NCBI GenBank assembly: GCA_964016885.1
Contig: OZ024742.1
Location: forward strand, 10,880,181-10,944,180
Direction: 5' to 3'
DNA: 64,000 nt
DNA from: Eledone cirrhosa
Taxonomy: Eukaryota; Mollusca; Cephalopoda; Octopoda; Eledonidae
In this document: positions 32,309-45,000 of the stretch, in pieces
How positions within the stretch are numbered: position 1 is the first letter of the stretch
How the letters are laid out: each line of letters begins with the position of its first letter
Notes under the pieces: generated by a model
The model's input: only the letters and a program-made list of their open reading frames with translations
Databases searched by the model: none
What the model was told of the DNA's origin: nothing
Made by a program: the position numbers and the translations under genes

Positions 32309-33235
32309 GGTATGACAGTGCTACAGAGGAGTACTATCAGGTTGTAACAAGTTCTATTGGTATGACAGTGCTACAGAGGAGTACTATCAGGTTGTAACAG
32401 GTTCTATTGGTATGACGGTGCTACAGAGGAGTACTATCAGGTTGTAACATGTTCTATTGGTATGACAGTGCTACAGAGGAGTACTATCAGGTTGTAACAA
32501 GTTCTATTGGTATGACAGTGATACAGAGGAGTACTATCAGGTTGTAACAGGTTCTATTGGTATGACAGTTCTACAGAGGAGTACTATCAGGTTGTAACAA
32601 GTTCTATTGGTATGACAGTGCTACAGAGGAGTACTATCAGGTTGTAACAGATTCTATTAGTACTCCTCTGTAGCACTGTCATACCATCAGGTTGTAACAA
32701 GTTCTATTGGTATGACAGTGCTACAGAGGAGTACTATCAGGTTGTAACAGGTTCTATTAGTACTCCTCTGTAGGACTGTCATACCAATAGAACCTGTTAC
32801 AACCTGATAGTACTCCTCTGTAGCACTGTCATACCAATAGAACTTGTTACAACCTGATGGTATGACAGTGCTACAGAGGAGTACTAATAGAATCTGTTAC
32901 AAACTGATAGTACTCCTCTGTAGCACTGTCATACCAATAGAACTTGTTACAACCTGATAGTACTCCTCTGTAGAACTGTCATACTAATAGAATCTGTTAC
33001 AACCTGATAGTACTCCTCTGTATCACTGTCATACCAATAGAACTTGTTACAACCTGATAGTACTCCTCTGTAGCACTGTCATACCAATAGAACATGTTAC
33101 AACCTGATAGTACTCCTCTGTAGCACCGTCATACCAATAGAACCTGTTACAACCTGATAGTACTCCTCTGTAGCACTGTCATACCAATAGAACTTGTTAC
33201 AACCTGATAGTACTCCTCTGTAGGACTGTCATACC
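32309..33235. repeat. Foldback inverted repeat of about 0.93 kb inside the satellite
   Basis: The left arm 32309-32757 and right arm 32786-33235 are reverse complements around base 32772 with a loop of about 28 bases. Private variants are mirrored. The ATGACGGTGCTA unit at 32413 pairs with TAGCACCGTCAT at 33121, and the GTGATACAG unit at 32518 pairs with CTGTATCAC at 33018. Short orientation switches at 32660 and 32685 are also mirrored, at 32886 and 32857. Confidence 0.88.
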
Positions 33236-36200
33236 ATCAGGTTGTAACAAGTTCTATTGGTATGACAGTGCTACAGAGGAGTACTATCAGGTTGTAACAG
33301 GTTCTATTTGTATGACAGTGCTACAGAGGAGTACTATCAGGTTGTAACAAGTTCTATTGGTATGACAGTGCTACAGAGGAGTACTATCAGGTTGTAACAG
33401 GTTCTATTGTTATGACAGTGCTACAGAGGAGTACTATCAGGTTGTAACAAGTTCTATTGGTATGACAGGGCTACAGAGGAGTACTATCAGGTTGTAACAT
33501 GTCCTATTGGTATGACAGTGCAACGGAGGAGTACTATCAGGTTGTAACAAGTTCTATTGGTATGACAGTGCTACAGAGGAGTACTATCAGGTTGTAACAA
33601 GTTCTATTGGTATGACAGTGCTACAGAGGAGTACTATCAGGTTGTAACAGGTTCTATTGGTATGACAGTGCTACAGAGGAGTACTATCAGGTTGTAACAA
33701 GTTCTATTGATATGACAGTGCTACAGAGGAGTACTATCAGGTTGTAACAAGTTCTATTGGTATGACAGTGCTACAGAGGAGTACTATCGGGTTGTAACAG
33801 GTTCTATTGGTATGACAGTGCTACAGAGGAGGACTATCGGGTTGTAACAATTTCTATTGGTATGACAGTGCTACAGAGGAGTACTATCAGGTTGTAACAG
33901 GTTCTATTGGTATGACAGTGCTACAGAGGAGTACTATCAGGTTGTAACAAGTTCTATTGATATGACAGTGCTACAGAGGAGTACTATCAGGCTGTAACAA
34001 GTTCTATTGATATGACAGTGTTACAGAGGAGGACTATCAGCTTGTAACAGGTTCTATTGGTATGACAGTGCTACAGATGAGTACTATCAGGTTGTAATAG
34101 GTTCTATTGGTATGACAGTGCTACAGAGGAGTAGTATCAGGTTGTAACAGTTTCTATTGGTATGACAGTGCTACAGAGGAGTACTATCAGGTTGAAACAG
34201 GTTCTATTGCTATGACAGTGCTATAGAGGTGTACTATCAGGTTGTAACAGGTTCTATTGGTATGACAGTTCTACAGAGGAGTACTATCAGGTTGTAACAG
34301 TTTCTAATGGTATGACAGTGCTACAGAGGAGTACTATCAGGTTGTAACAATTTCTATTAGTATGACAGTGCTTCAGAGGAGTACTATCATGTTGTAACAG
34401 GTTCTATTGGTATGACAGTGCTACAGAGGAGTACTATCAGGTTGTAACAGGTTCTATTGGTATGACAGTGCTACAGAGGAGTACTATCAGGTTGTAACAA
34501 GTTCTATTGGTATGACAGTGTTACAGAGGAGTACTATCAGGTTGTAACAGGTTCTATTGGTATGACAGTGCTACAGAGGAGTACTATCAGGTTGTAACAA
34601 GTTCTATTGGTATGACAGTGCTACAGAGGAGTACTATCATGTTGTAACAAGTTCTATTGGTATGACAGTGCTACAGAGGAGTACTATCAGGTTGTAACAA
34701 GTTCTATTGGTATGACAGTGCTACAGAGGAGTACTATCAGGTTGTAACAAGTTATATTGGTATGACAGTGCTACAGAGGAGTACTATCAGGTTGTAACAG
34801 GTTCTATTGGTATGACAGTGCTACAGAGGAGTACTATCAGGTTGTAACAAGTTCTATTGGTATGACAGTGCTACAGAGGAGTACTATCAGGTTGTAACAG
34901 GTTCTATTGGTATGACAGTGCTACAGAGGAGTACTATCAGGTTGTAACAGGTTCTATTGGTATGACAGTACTACAGAGGAGTACTATCAGGTTGTAACAG
35001 GTTCTATTGGTATGACAGTGCTACAGAGGAGTACTATCAGGTTGTAACAGTTTCTATTGGTATGACAGTGCTACAGAGGAGTACTATCAGGTTGTAACAG
35101 TTTCTATTGGTATGACAGTGCTACAGAGGAGTACTATCAGGTTGTAACAGTTTCTATTGGTATGACAGTGCTACAGAGGAGTACTATCAGGTTGTAACAG
35201 TTTCTATTGGTATGACAGTGCTACAGAGGAGTACTATCTGGTTGTAACAGTTTCTATTGGTATGACAGTGCTACAGAGGAGTACTATCAGGTTGTAACAG
35301 GTTCTATTGGTATGACAGTGCTACAGAGAAGTACTATCAAGTTGTAACAAGTTCTATTGGTATGACAGTGCTACAGAGGAGTACTATCAGGTTGTAACAA
35401 ATTCTATTGGTATGACAGTGCTACAGAGGAGTACTATCAGGTTGTAACAGTTTCTATTGGTATGACAGTGCTACAGAGGAGTACTATCAGGTTGTAACAA
35501 TTTCTATTAGTATGACAGTGCTACAGAGGAGTACTATCAGGTTGTAACAGGTTCTATTGGTATGACAGTGCTACAGAGGAGTACTATCAGGTTGTAACAG
35601 GTTCTATTGGTATGACAGTGCTACAGAGGAGTACTATCAGGTTGTAACAGTTTCTATTGGTATGACAGTGCTACAGAGGAGTGCTATCAGGTTGTAATAG
35701 GTTCTATTGGTATGACAGTGCTACAGAGGAGTACTATCAGGTTGTAACAAGTTCTATTGGTATGACAGTTCTACAGAGGAGTACTATCAGGTTGTAACAA
35801 GTTCTATTGGTATGACAGTTCTACAGAGGAGTACTATCAGGTTGTAACAGTTTCTAATGGTATGACAGTGCTACAGAGGAGTACTATCAGGTTGTAACAG
35901 GTTCTATTGGTATGACAGTGCTACAGAGGAGTACTATCAGTTTGTAACAAGTTCTATTGGTATGACAGTTCTACAGAGGAGTACTATCTGGTTGTAACAA
36001 GTTCGATTGGTATGACAGTTCTACAGAGGAGTACTATCAGGTTGTAACAGTTTCTAATGGTATGACAGTGCTACAGAAGAGTACTATCAGGTTGTAACAG
36101 GTTCTATTGGTATGACAGTGCTACAGGGGAGTACTATCAGGTTGTAACAGGTTCTATTGGTATGACAGTGTTACAGAGGAGTACTTTCATGTTGTAACAA

Positions 36201-39044
36201 GTTCTATTGGTATGACAGTTCTAAAGAAGAGTACTATCAGGTTGTAACAAGTTCTATTGGTATGACAGTTCTACAGAGGAGTACTATCAGGTTGTAACAA
36301 GTTCTATTGGTATGACAGTTCTACAGAGGAGTACTATCAGGTTGTAACAATTTCTATTAGTATGACAGTGCTACAGAGGAGTACTATCAGGTTGTAACAG
36401 GTTCTATTGGTATGAGTGCTACAGACGAGTACTATCAGGTTGTAACAGGTTCTATTGGTGTGACAGTGCTACAGAGGAGTACTATCAGGTTGTAACCAGT
36501 TCTATTGGTATGACAGTGCTACAGAGGAGTACTATTAGATTGTAACATGTTCTATTGGTATGACAGTTCTACAGAGGTGTACTATCAGGTTGTAACAGTT
36601 TCTATTGGTATGACAGTGCTACAGAGGAGTACTATCAGGTTGTAACAGGTTCTATTGGTATGACAGTGGTACAGAGGAGTACTATCAGGTTGTAACAGGT
36701 TCTATTGGTATGACAGTGCTACAGAGGAGTACTATCAGGTTGTAACAAGTTCTATTGGTATGACAGTGCTACAGAGGAGTACTATCAAGTTGTAACAGGT
36801 TCTATTGGTATGACAGTGCTACAGAGGAGTACTATCAGGTTGTAACAAGTTCTATTGATATGAAAGAGCTACAGAGGAGTACTATCAGGTTGTAACAAGT
36901 TCCATTGATATGACAGTGTTACAGAGGAGTACTATCAGCTTGTAACAGGTTCTATTGGTATGACAGTCCTACAGATGAGTACTATCAGGTTCTATTGGTA
37001 TGACAGTGGTACAGAGGAGTACTATCAGGTTGTGACAGGTTCTATTGGTATGACAGTGCTACTAAGGAGTACTATCAGGTTGTAACAGTTTCTATTGGTA
37101 TGACAGTGCTACAGATGAGTACTATCAGGTTGTAACAGGTTCTATTGGTATGACAGTGCTACAGAGGTGTACTATCAGGTTGTAACAGGTTCTATTGGTA
37201 TGACAGTTCTACAGAGGAGTACTATCAGGTTGTAACAGTTTCTAATGGTATGACAGTGCTACAGAGGAGTACTATCAGGTTGTAACAGTTTCTATTGGTA
37301 TGACAGTGCTACAGAGGAGTACTATCAGGTTGTAACAGATTCTATTGGTATGACAGTGCTACAGAGGAGTACTATCAGGTTGTAACAGGTTCTATTGGTA
37401 TGACAGTGCTACAGAGGAGTACTATCAGGTTGTAACAAGTTCTATTGGTATGACAGTTCTAAAGAGGAGTACTATCAGGTTGTAACAAGTGCTATTGGTA
37501 TGACAGTTCTACAGAGGAGTACTATCAGGTTGTAACAAGTTCTATTGGTATGACAGTTCTACAGAGGAGTACTATCAGGTTGTAACAATTTCTATTGGTA
37601 TGACAGTGCTACAGAGGATTACTATCAGGTTGTAACAGGTTCTATTGTTAAGACAGTGCTACAGAGGAGTACTATCAGGTTGTAACAAGTTCTATTGGTA
37701 TGACAGTGCTACAGAGGAGTACTATCAGGTTGTAAAAAGTTCTATTGGTATGACAGTGCTACAGAGGAGTACTATCAGGTTGTAACAAGTTCTATTGGTA
37801 TGACAGTTCTACAGAGGAGTACTATCAGATTGTAAGAGTTTCTGTTGGTATGACAGTGCTACAGAGGAGTACAATCAGGTTGTAACAAGTTCGATTGGTA
37901 TGACAGTTCTACAGAGGAGTACTATCAGGTTGTAACAGTTTCTATTGGTATGACAGTGCTACAGAGGAGTACTATCAGGTTGTAACAGGTTCTATGTGTA
38001 TGACAGTGCTACAGAGGAGTACTATCAGGTTGTAACAGGTTCTATTGGTATGACAGTGCTACAGAGGAGTACTATCAGGTTGTAACAAGTTCTATTGGTA
38101 TGACAGTGTTACAGAGGAGTACTATCAGGTTGTAACAGGTTCTATTGGTATGACAGTGCTACAGAGGAGTACTATCAGGTTGTAACAAGTTCTATTGGTA
38201 TGACAGTGCTACAGAGGAGTACTATCATGTTGTAACAAGTTCTATTGGTATGACAGTGCTACAGAGGAGTACTATCAGGTTGTAACAAGTTCTATTGGTA
38301 TGACAGTGCTACAGAGGAGTACTATCAGGTTGTAACAAGTTATATTGGTATGACAGTGCTACAGAGGAGTACTATCAGGTTGTAACAGGTTCTATTGGTA
38401 TGACAGTGCTACAGAGGAGTACTATCAGGTTGTAACAAGTTCTATTGGTATGACAGTGCTACAGAGGAGTACTATCAGGTTGTAACAGGTTCTATTGGTA
38501 TGACAGTGCTACAGAGGAGTACTATCAGGTTGTAACAGGTTCTATTGGTATGACAGTGCTACAGAGGAGTACTATCAGGTTGTAACAGGTTCTATTGGTA
38601 TGACAGTGCTACAGAGGAGTACTATCAGGTTGTAACAGTTTCTATTGGTATGACAGTGCTACAGAGGAGTACTATCAGGTTGTAACAGTTTCTATTGGTA
38701 TGACAGTGCTACAGAGGAGTACTATCAGGTTGTAACAGTTTCTATTGGTATGACAGTGCTACAGAGGAGTACTATCAGGTTGTAACAGTTTCTATTGGTA
38801 TGACAGTGCTACAGAGGAGTACTATCTGGTTGTAACAGTTTCTATTGGTATGACAGTGCTACAGAGGAGTACTATCAGGTTGTAACAGGTTCTATTGGTA
38901 TGACAGTGCTACAGAGGAGTACTATCAGGTTGTAACAAGTTCTATTGGTATGACAGTGCTACAGAGAAGTACTATCAAGTTGTAACAAGTTCTATTGGTA
39001 TGACAGTGCTACAGAGGAGTACTATCAGGTTGTAACAAATTCTA

Positions 39045-42000
39045 TTGGTATGACAGTGCTACAGAGGAGTACTATCAGGTTGTAACAATTTCTATTAGTA
39101 TGACAGTGCTACAAAGGAGTACTATCAGGTTGTAACAGGTTCTATTGGTATGACAGTGCTACAGAGGAGTACTATCAGGTTGTAACAGGTTCTATTGGTA
39201 TGACAGTGCTACAGAGGAGTACTATCAGGTTGTAACAAGTTCTATTGGTATGACAGTGCTACAGAGGAGTACTATCAGGTTGTAAAAAGTTCTATTGGTA
39301 TGACAGTGCTACAGAGGAGTACTATCAGGTTGTAACAAGTTATATTGGTATGACAGTTCTACAGAGGAGTACTATCAGGTTGTAACAGTTTCTATTGGTA
39401 TGACAGTGCTACAGAGGAGTGCTATCAGGTTGTAATAGGTTCTATTGGTATGACAGTGCTACAGAGGAGTACTATCAGGTTGTAACAGGTTCTATTGGTA
39501 TGACAGTGCTACAGAGGAGTACTATCAGGTTGTAACAAGTTCTATTGGTATGACAGTTCTACAGAGGAGTATTATCAGGTTGTAACAAGTTCTATTGGTA
39601 TGACAGTTCTACAGAGGAGTACTATCAGGTTGTAACAGTTTCTAATGGTATGACAGTGCTACAGAGGAGTACTATCAGGTTGTAACAGGTTCTATTGGTA
39701 TGACAGTGCTACAGAGGAGTACTATCAGTTTGTAACAAGTTCTATTGGTATGACAGTTCTACAGAGGAGTACTATCAGGTTGTAACAAGTTCGATTGGTA
39801 TGACAGTTCTACAGAGGAGTACTATCAGGTTGTAACAGTTTCTAATGGTATGACAGTGCTACAGAAGAGTACTATCAGGTTGTAACAGGTTCTATTGGTA
39901 TGACAGTGCTACAGGGGAGTACTATCAGGTTGTAACAGGTTCTATTGGTATGACAGTGTTACAGAGGAGTACTTTCATGTTGTAACAAGTTCTATTGGTA
40001 TGACAGTTCTAAAGAAGAGTACTATCAGGTTGTAACAAGTTCTATTGGTATGACAGTTCTACAGAGGAGTACTATCAGGTTGTAACAAGTTCTATTGGTA
40101 TGACAGTTCTACAGAGGAGTACTATCAGGTTGTAACAATTTCTATTAGTATGACAGTGCTACAGAGGAGTACTATCAGGTTGTAACAGGTTCTATTGGTG
40201 TGACAGTGCTACAGAGGAGTACTATCAGGTTGTAACCAGTTCTATTGGTATGACAGTGCTACAGAGGAGTACTATTAGATTGTAACATGTTCTATTGGTA
40301 TGACAGTTCTACAGAGGTGTACTATCAGGTTGTAACAGGTTCTATTGGTATGACAGTACTACAGAGGAGTACTATCAGGTTGTAACAGTTTCTATTGGTA
40401 TGACAGTGCTACAGAGGAGTACTATCAGGTTGTAACAGTTTCTATTGGTATGACAGTGCTACAGAGGAGTACTATCAGGTTGTAACAGTTTCTATTGGTA
40501 TGACAGTGCTACAGAGGAGTACTATCAGGTTGTAACAGTTTCTATTGGTATGACAGTGCTACAGAGGAGTACTATCTGGTTGTAACAGTTTCTATTGGTA
40601 TGACAGTGCTACAGAGGAGTACTATCAGGTTGTAACAGGTTCTATTGGTATGACAGTGCTACAGAGGAGTACTATCAGGTTGTAACAAGTTCTATTGGTA
40701 TGACAGTTCTAAAGAGGATTACTATCAGGTTGTAACAGGTTCTATTGTTAAGACAGTGCTACAGAGGAGTACTATCAGGTTGTAACAAGTTCTATTGGTA
40801 TGACAGTGCTACAGAGGAGTACTATCAGGTTGTAAAAAGTTCTATTGGTATGACAGTGCTACAGAGGAGTACTATCAGGTTGTAACAAGTTCTATTGGTA
40901 TGACAGTTCTACAGAGGAGTACTATCAGATTGTAAGAGTTTCTGTTGGTATGACAGTGCTACAGAGGAGTACTATCAGGTTGTAACAAGTTCGATTGGTA
41001 TGACAGTTCTACAGAGGAGTACTATCAGGTTGTAACAGTTTCTATTGGTATGACAGTGCTACAGAGGAGTACTATCAGGTTGTAACAGGTTCTATGTGTA
41101 TGACAGTGCTACAGAGGAGTACTATCAGGTTGTAACAGGTTCTATTGGTATGACAGTGCTACAGAGGAGTACTATCAGGTTGTAACAAGTTCTATTGGTA
41201 TGACAGTGTTACAGAGGAGTACTATCAGGTTGTAACAGGTTCTATTGGTATGACAGTGCTACAGAGGAGTACTATCAGGTTGTAACAAGTTCTATTGGTA
41301 TGACAGTGCTACAGAGGAGTACTATCATGTTGTAACAAGTTCTATTGGTATGACAGTGCTACAGAGGAGTACTATCAGGTTGTAACAAGTTCTATTGGTA
41401 TGACAGTGCTACAGAGGAGTACTATCAGGTTGTAACAAGTTATATTTGTATGACAGTGCTACAGAGGAGTACTATCAGGTTGTAACAGGTTCTATTGGTA
41501 TGACAGTGCTACAGAGGAGTACTATCAGGTTGTAACAAGTTCTATTGGTATGACAGTGCTACAGAGGAGTACTATCAGGTTGTAACAGGTTCTATTGGTA
41601 TGACAGTGCTACAGAGGAGTACTATCAGGTTGTAACAGGTTCTATTGGTATGACAGTACTACAGAGGAGTACTATCAGGTTGTAACAGGTTCTATTGGTA
41701 TGACAGTGCTACAGAGGAGTACTATCAGGTTGTAACAGTTTCTATTGGTATGACAGTGCTACAGAGGAGTACTATCAGGTTGTAACAGTTTCTATTGGTA
41801 TGACAGTGCTACAGAGGAGTACTATCAGGTTGTAACAGTTTCTATTGGTATGACAGTGCTACAGAGGAGTACTATCTGGTTGTAACAGTTTCTATTGGTA
41901 TGACAGTGCTACAGAGGAGTACTATCAGGTTGTAACAAGTTCTATTGGTATGACAGTTCTACAGAGGAGTACTATCAGGTTGTAACAGTTTCTAATGGTA

Positions 42001-45000
42001 TGACAGTGCTACAGAGGAGTACTATCAGGTTGTAACAGGTTCTATTGGTATGACAGTGCTACAGAGGAGTACTATCAGTTTGTAACAAGTTCTATTGGTA
42101 TGACAGTTCTACAGAGGAGTACTATCAGGTTGTAACAAGTTCGATTGGTATGACAGTGCTACAGAGGAGTACTATCAGGTTGTAACAGTTTCTAATGGTA
42201 TGACAGTGCTACAGAAGAGTACTATCAGGTTGTAACAGGTTCTATTGGTATGACAGTGCTACAGGGGAGTACTATCAGGTTGTAACAGGTTCTATTGGTA
42301 TGACAGTGTTACAGAGGAGTACTTTCATGTTGTAACAAGTTCTATTGGTATGACACTTCTAAAGAAGAGTACTATCAGGTTGTAACAAGTTCTATTGGTA
42401 TGACAGTGCTACAGAGGAGTACTATCATGTTGTAACAGTTTCTATTGGTATGACAGTGCTACAGAGGAGTACTATCAGGTTGTAACAGGTTCTATTGGTA
42501 TGACAGTGCTACAGAGGAGTACTATCAGGTTGTAACAGGTTCTATTGGTATGACAGTACTACAGAGGAGTACTATCAGGTTGTAACAGGTTCTATTGGTA
42601 TGACAGTGCTACAGAGGAGTACTATCAGGTTGTAACAGTTTCTATTGGTATGACAGTGCTACAGAGGAGTACTATCAGGTTGTAACAGTTTCTATTGGTA
42701 TGACAGTGCTACAGAGGAGTACTATCAGGTTGTAACAGTTTCTATTGGTATGACAGTGCTACAGAGGAGTACTATCTGGTTGTAACAGTTTCTATTGGTA
42801 TGACAGTGCTACAGAGGAGTACTATCAGGTTGTAACAGGTTCTATTGGTATGACAGTGCTACAGAGGAGTACTATCAGGTTGTAACAAGTTCTATTGGTA
42901 TGACAGTGCTACAGAGAAGTACTATCAAGTTGTAACAAGTTCTATTGGTATGACAGTGCTACAGAGGAGTACTATCAGGTTGTAACAAATTCTATTGGTA
43001 TGACAGTGCTACAGAGGAGTACTATCAGGTTGTAACAGTTTCTATTGGTATGACAGTGCTACAGAGGAGTACTATCAGGTTGTAAGAATTTCTATTAGTA
43101 TGACAGTGCTACAGAGGAGTACTATCAGGTTGTAACAGGTTCTATTGGTATGACAGTGCTACAGAGGAGTACTATCAGGTTGTAACAGGTTCTATTGGTA
43201 TGACAGTGCTACAGAGGAGTACTATCAGGTTGTAACAAGTTCTATTGGTATGACAGTGCTACAGAGGAGTACTATCAGGTTGTAAAAAGTTCTATTGGTA
43301 TGACAGTGCTACAGAGGAGTACTATCAGGTTGTAACAAGTTATATTGGTATGACAGTTCTACACAGGAGTACTATCAGGTTGTAACAGTTTCTATTGGTA
43401 TGACAGTGCTACAGAGGAGTGCTATCAGGTTGTAATAGGTTCTATTGGTATGACAGTGCTACAGAGGAGTACTATCAGGTTGTAACAGGTTCTATTGGTA
43501 TGACAGTGCTACAGAGGAGTACTATCAGGTTGTAACAAGTTCTATTGGTATGACAGTTCTACAGAGGAGTACTATCAGGTTGTAACAAGTTCTATTGGTA
43601 TGACAGTTCTACAGAGGAGTACTATCAGGTTGTAACAGTTTCTAATGGTATGACAGTGCTACAGAGGAGTACTATCAGGTTGTAACAGGTTCTATTGGTA
43701 TGACAGTGCTACAGAGGAGTACTATCAGTTTGTAACAAGTTCTATTGGTATGACAGTTCTACAGAGGAGTACTATCAGGTTGTAACAAGTTCGATTGGTA
43801 TGACAGTTCTACAGAGGAGTACTATCAGGTTGTAACAGTTTCTAATGGTATGACAGTGCTACAGAAGAGTACTATCAGGTTGTAACAGGTTCTATTGGTA
43901 TGACAGTGCTACAGGGGAGTACTATCAGGTTGTAACAGGTTCTATTGGTATGACAGTGTTACAGAGGAGTACTTTCATGTTGTAACAAGTTCTATTGGTA
44001 TGACAGTTCTAAAGAAGAGTACTATCAGGTTGTAACAAGTTCTATTGGTATGACAGTTCTACAGAGGAGTACTATCAGGTTGTAACAAGTTCTATTGGTA
44101 TGACAGTTCTACAGAGGAGTACTATCAGGTTGTAACAATTTCTATTAGTATGACAGTGCTACAGAGGAGTACTATCAGGTTGTAACAGGTTCTATTGGTA
44201 TGAGTGCTACAGACGAGTACTATCAGGTTGTAACAGGTTCTATTGGTGTGACAGTGCTACAGAGGAGTACTATCAGGTTGTAACCAGTTCTATTGGTATG
44301 ACAGTGCTACAGAGGAGTACTATTAGATTGTAACATGTTCTATTGGTATGACAGTTCTACAGAGGTGTACTATCAGGTTGTAACAGTTTCTATTGGTATG
44401 ACAGTGCTACAGAGGAGTACTATCAGGCTGTAACAGGTTCTATTGGTATGACAGTGGTACAGAGGAGTACTATCAGGTTGTAACAGGTTCTATTGGTATG
44501 ACAGTGCTACAGAGGAGTACTATCAGGTTGTAACAAGTTCTATTGGTATGACAGTGCTACAGAGGAGTACTATCAAGTTGTAACAGGTTCTATTGGTATG
44601 ACAGTGCTACAGAGGAGTACTATCAGGTTGTAACAAGTTCTATTGATATGAAAGAGCTACAGAGGAGTACTATCAGGTTGTAACAAGTTCCATTGATATG
44701 ACAGTGTTACAGAGGAGTACTATCAGCTTGTAACAGGTTCTATTGGTATGACAGTCCTACAGATGAGTACTATCAGGTTCTATTGGTATGACAGTGGTAC
44801 AGAGGAGTACTATCAGGTTGTGACAGGTTCTATTGGTATGACAGTACTACTAAGGAGTACTATCAGGTTGTAACAGTTTCTATTGGTATGACAGTGCTAC
44901 AGATGAGTACTATCAGGTTGTAACAGGTTCTATTGGTATGACAGTGCTACAGAGGTGTACTATCAGGTTGTAACAGGTTCTATTGGTATGACAGTTCTAC

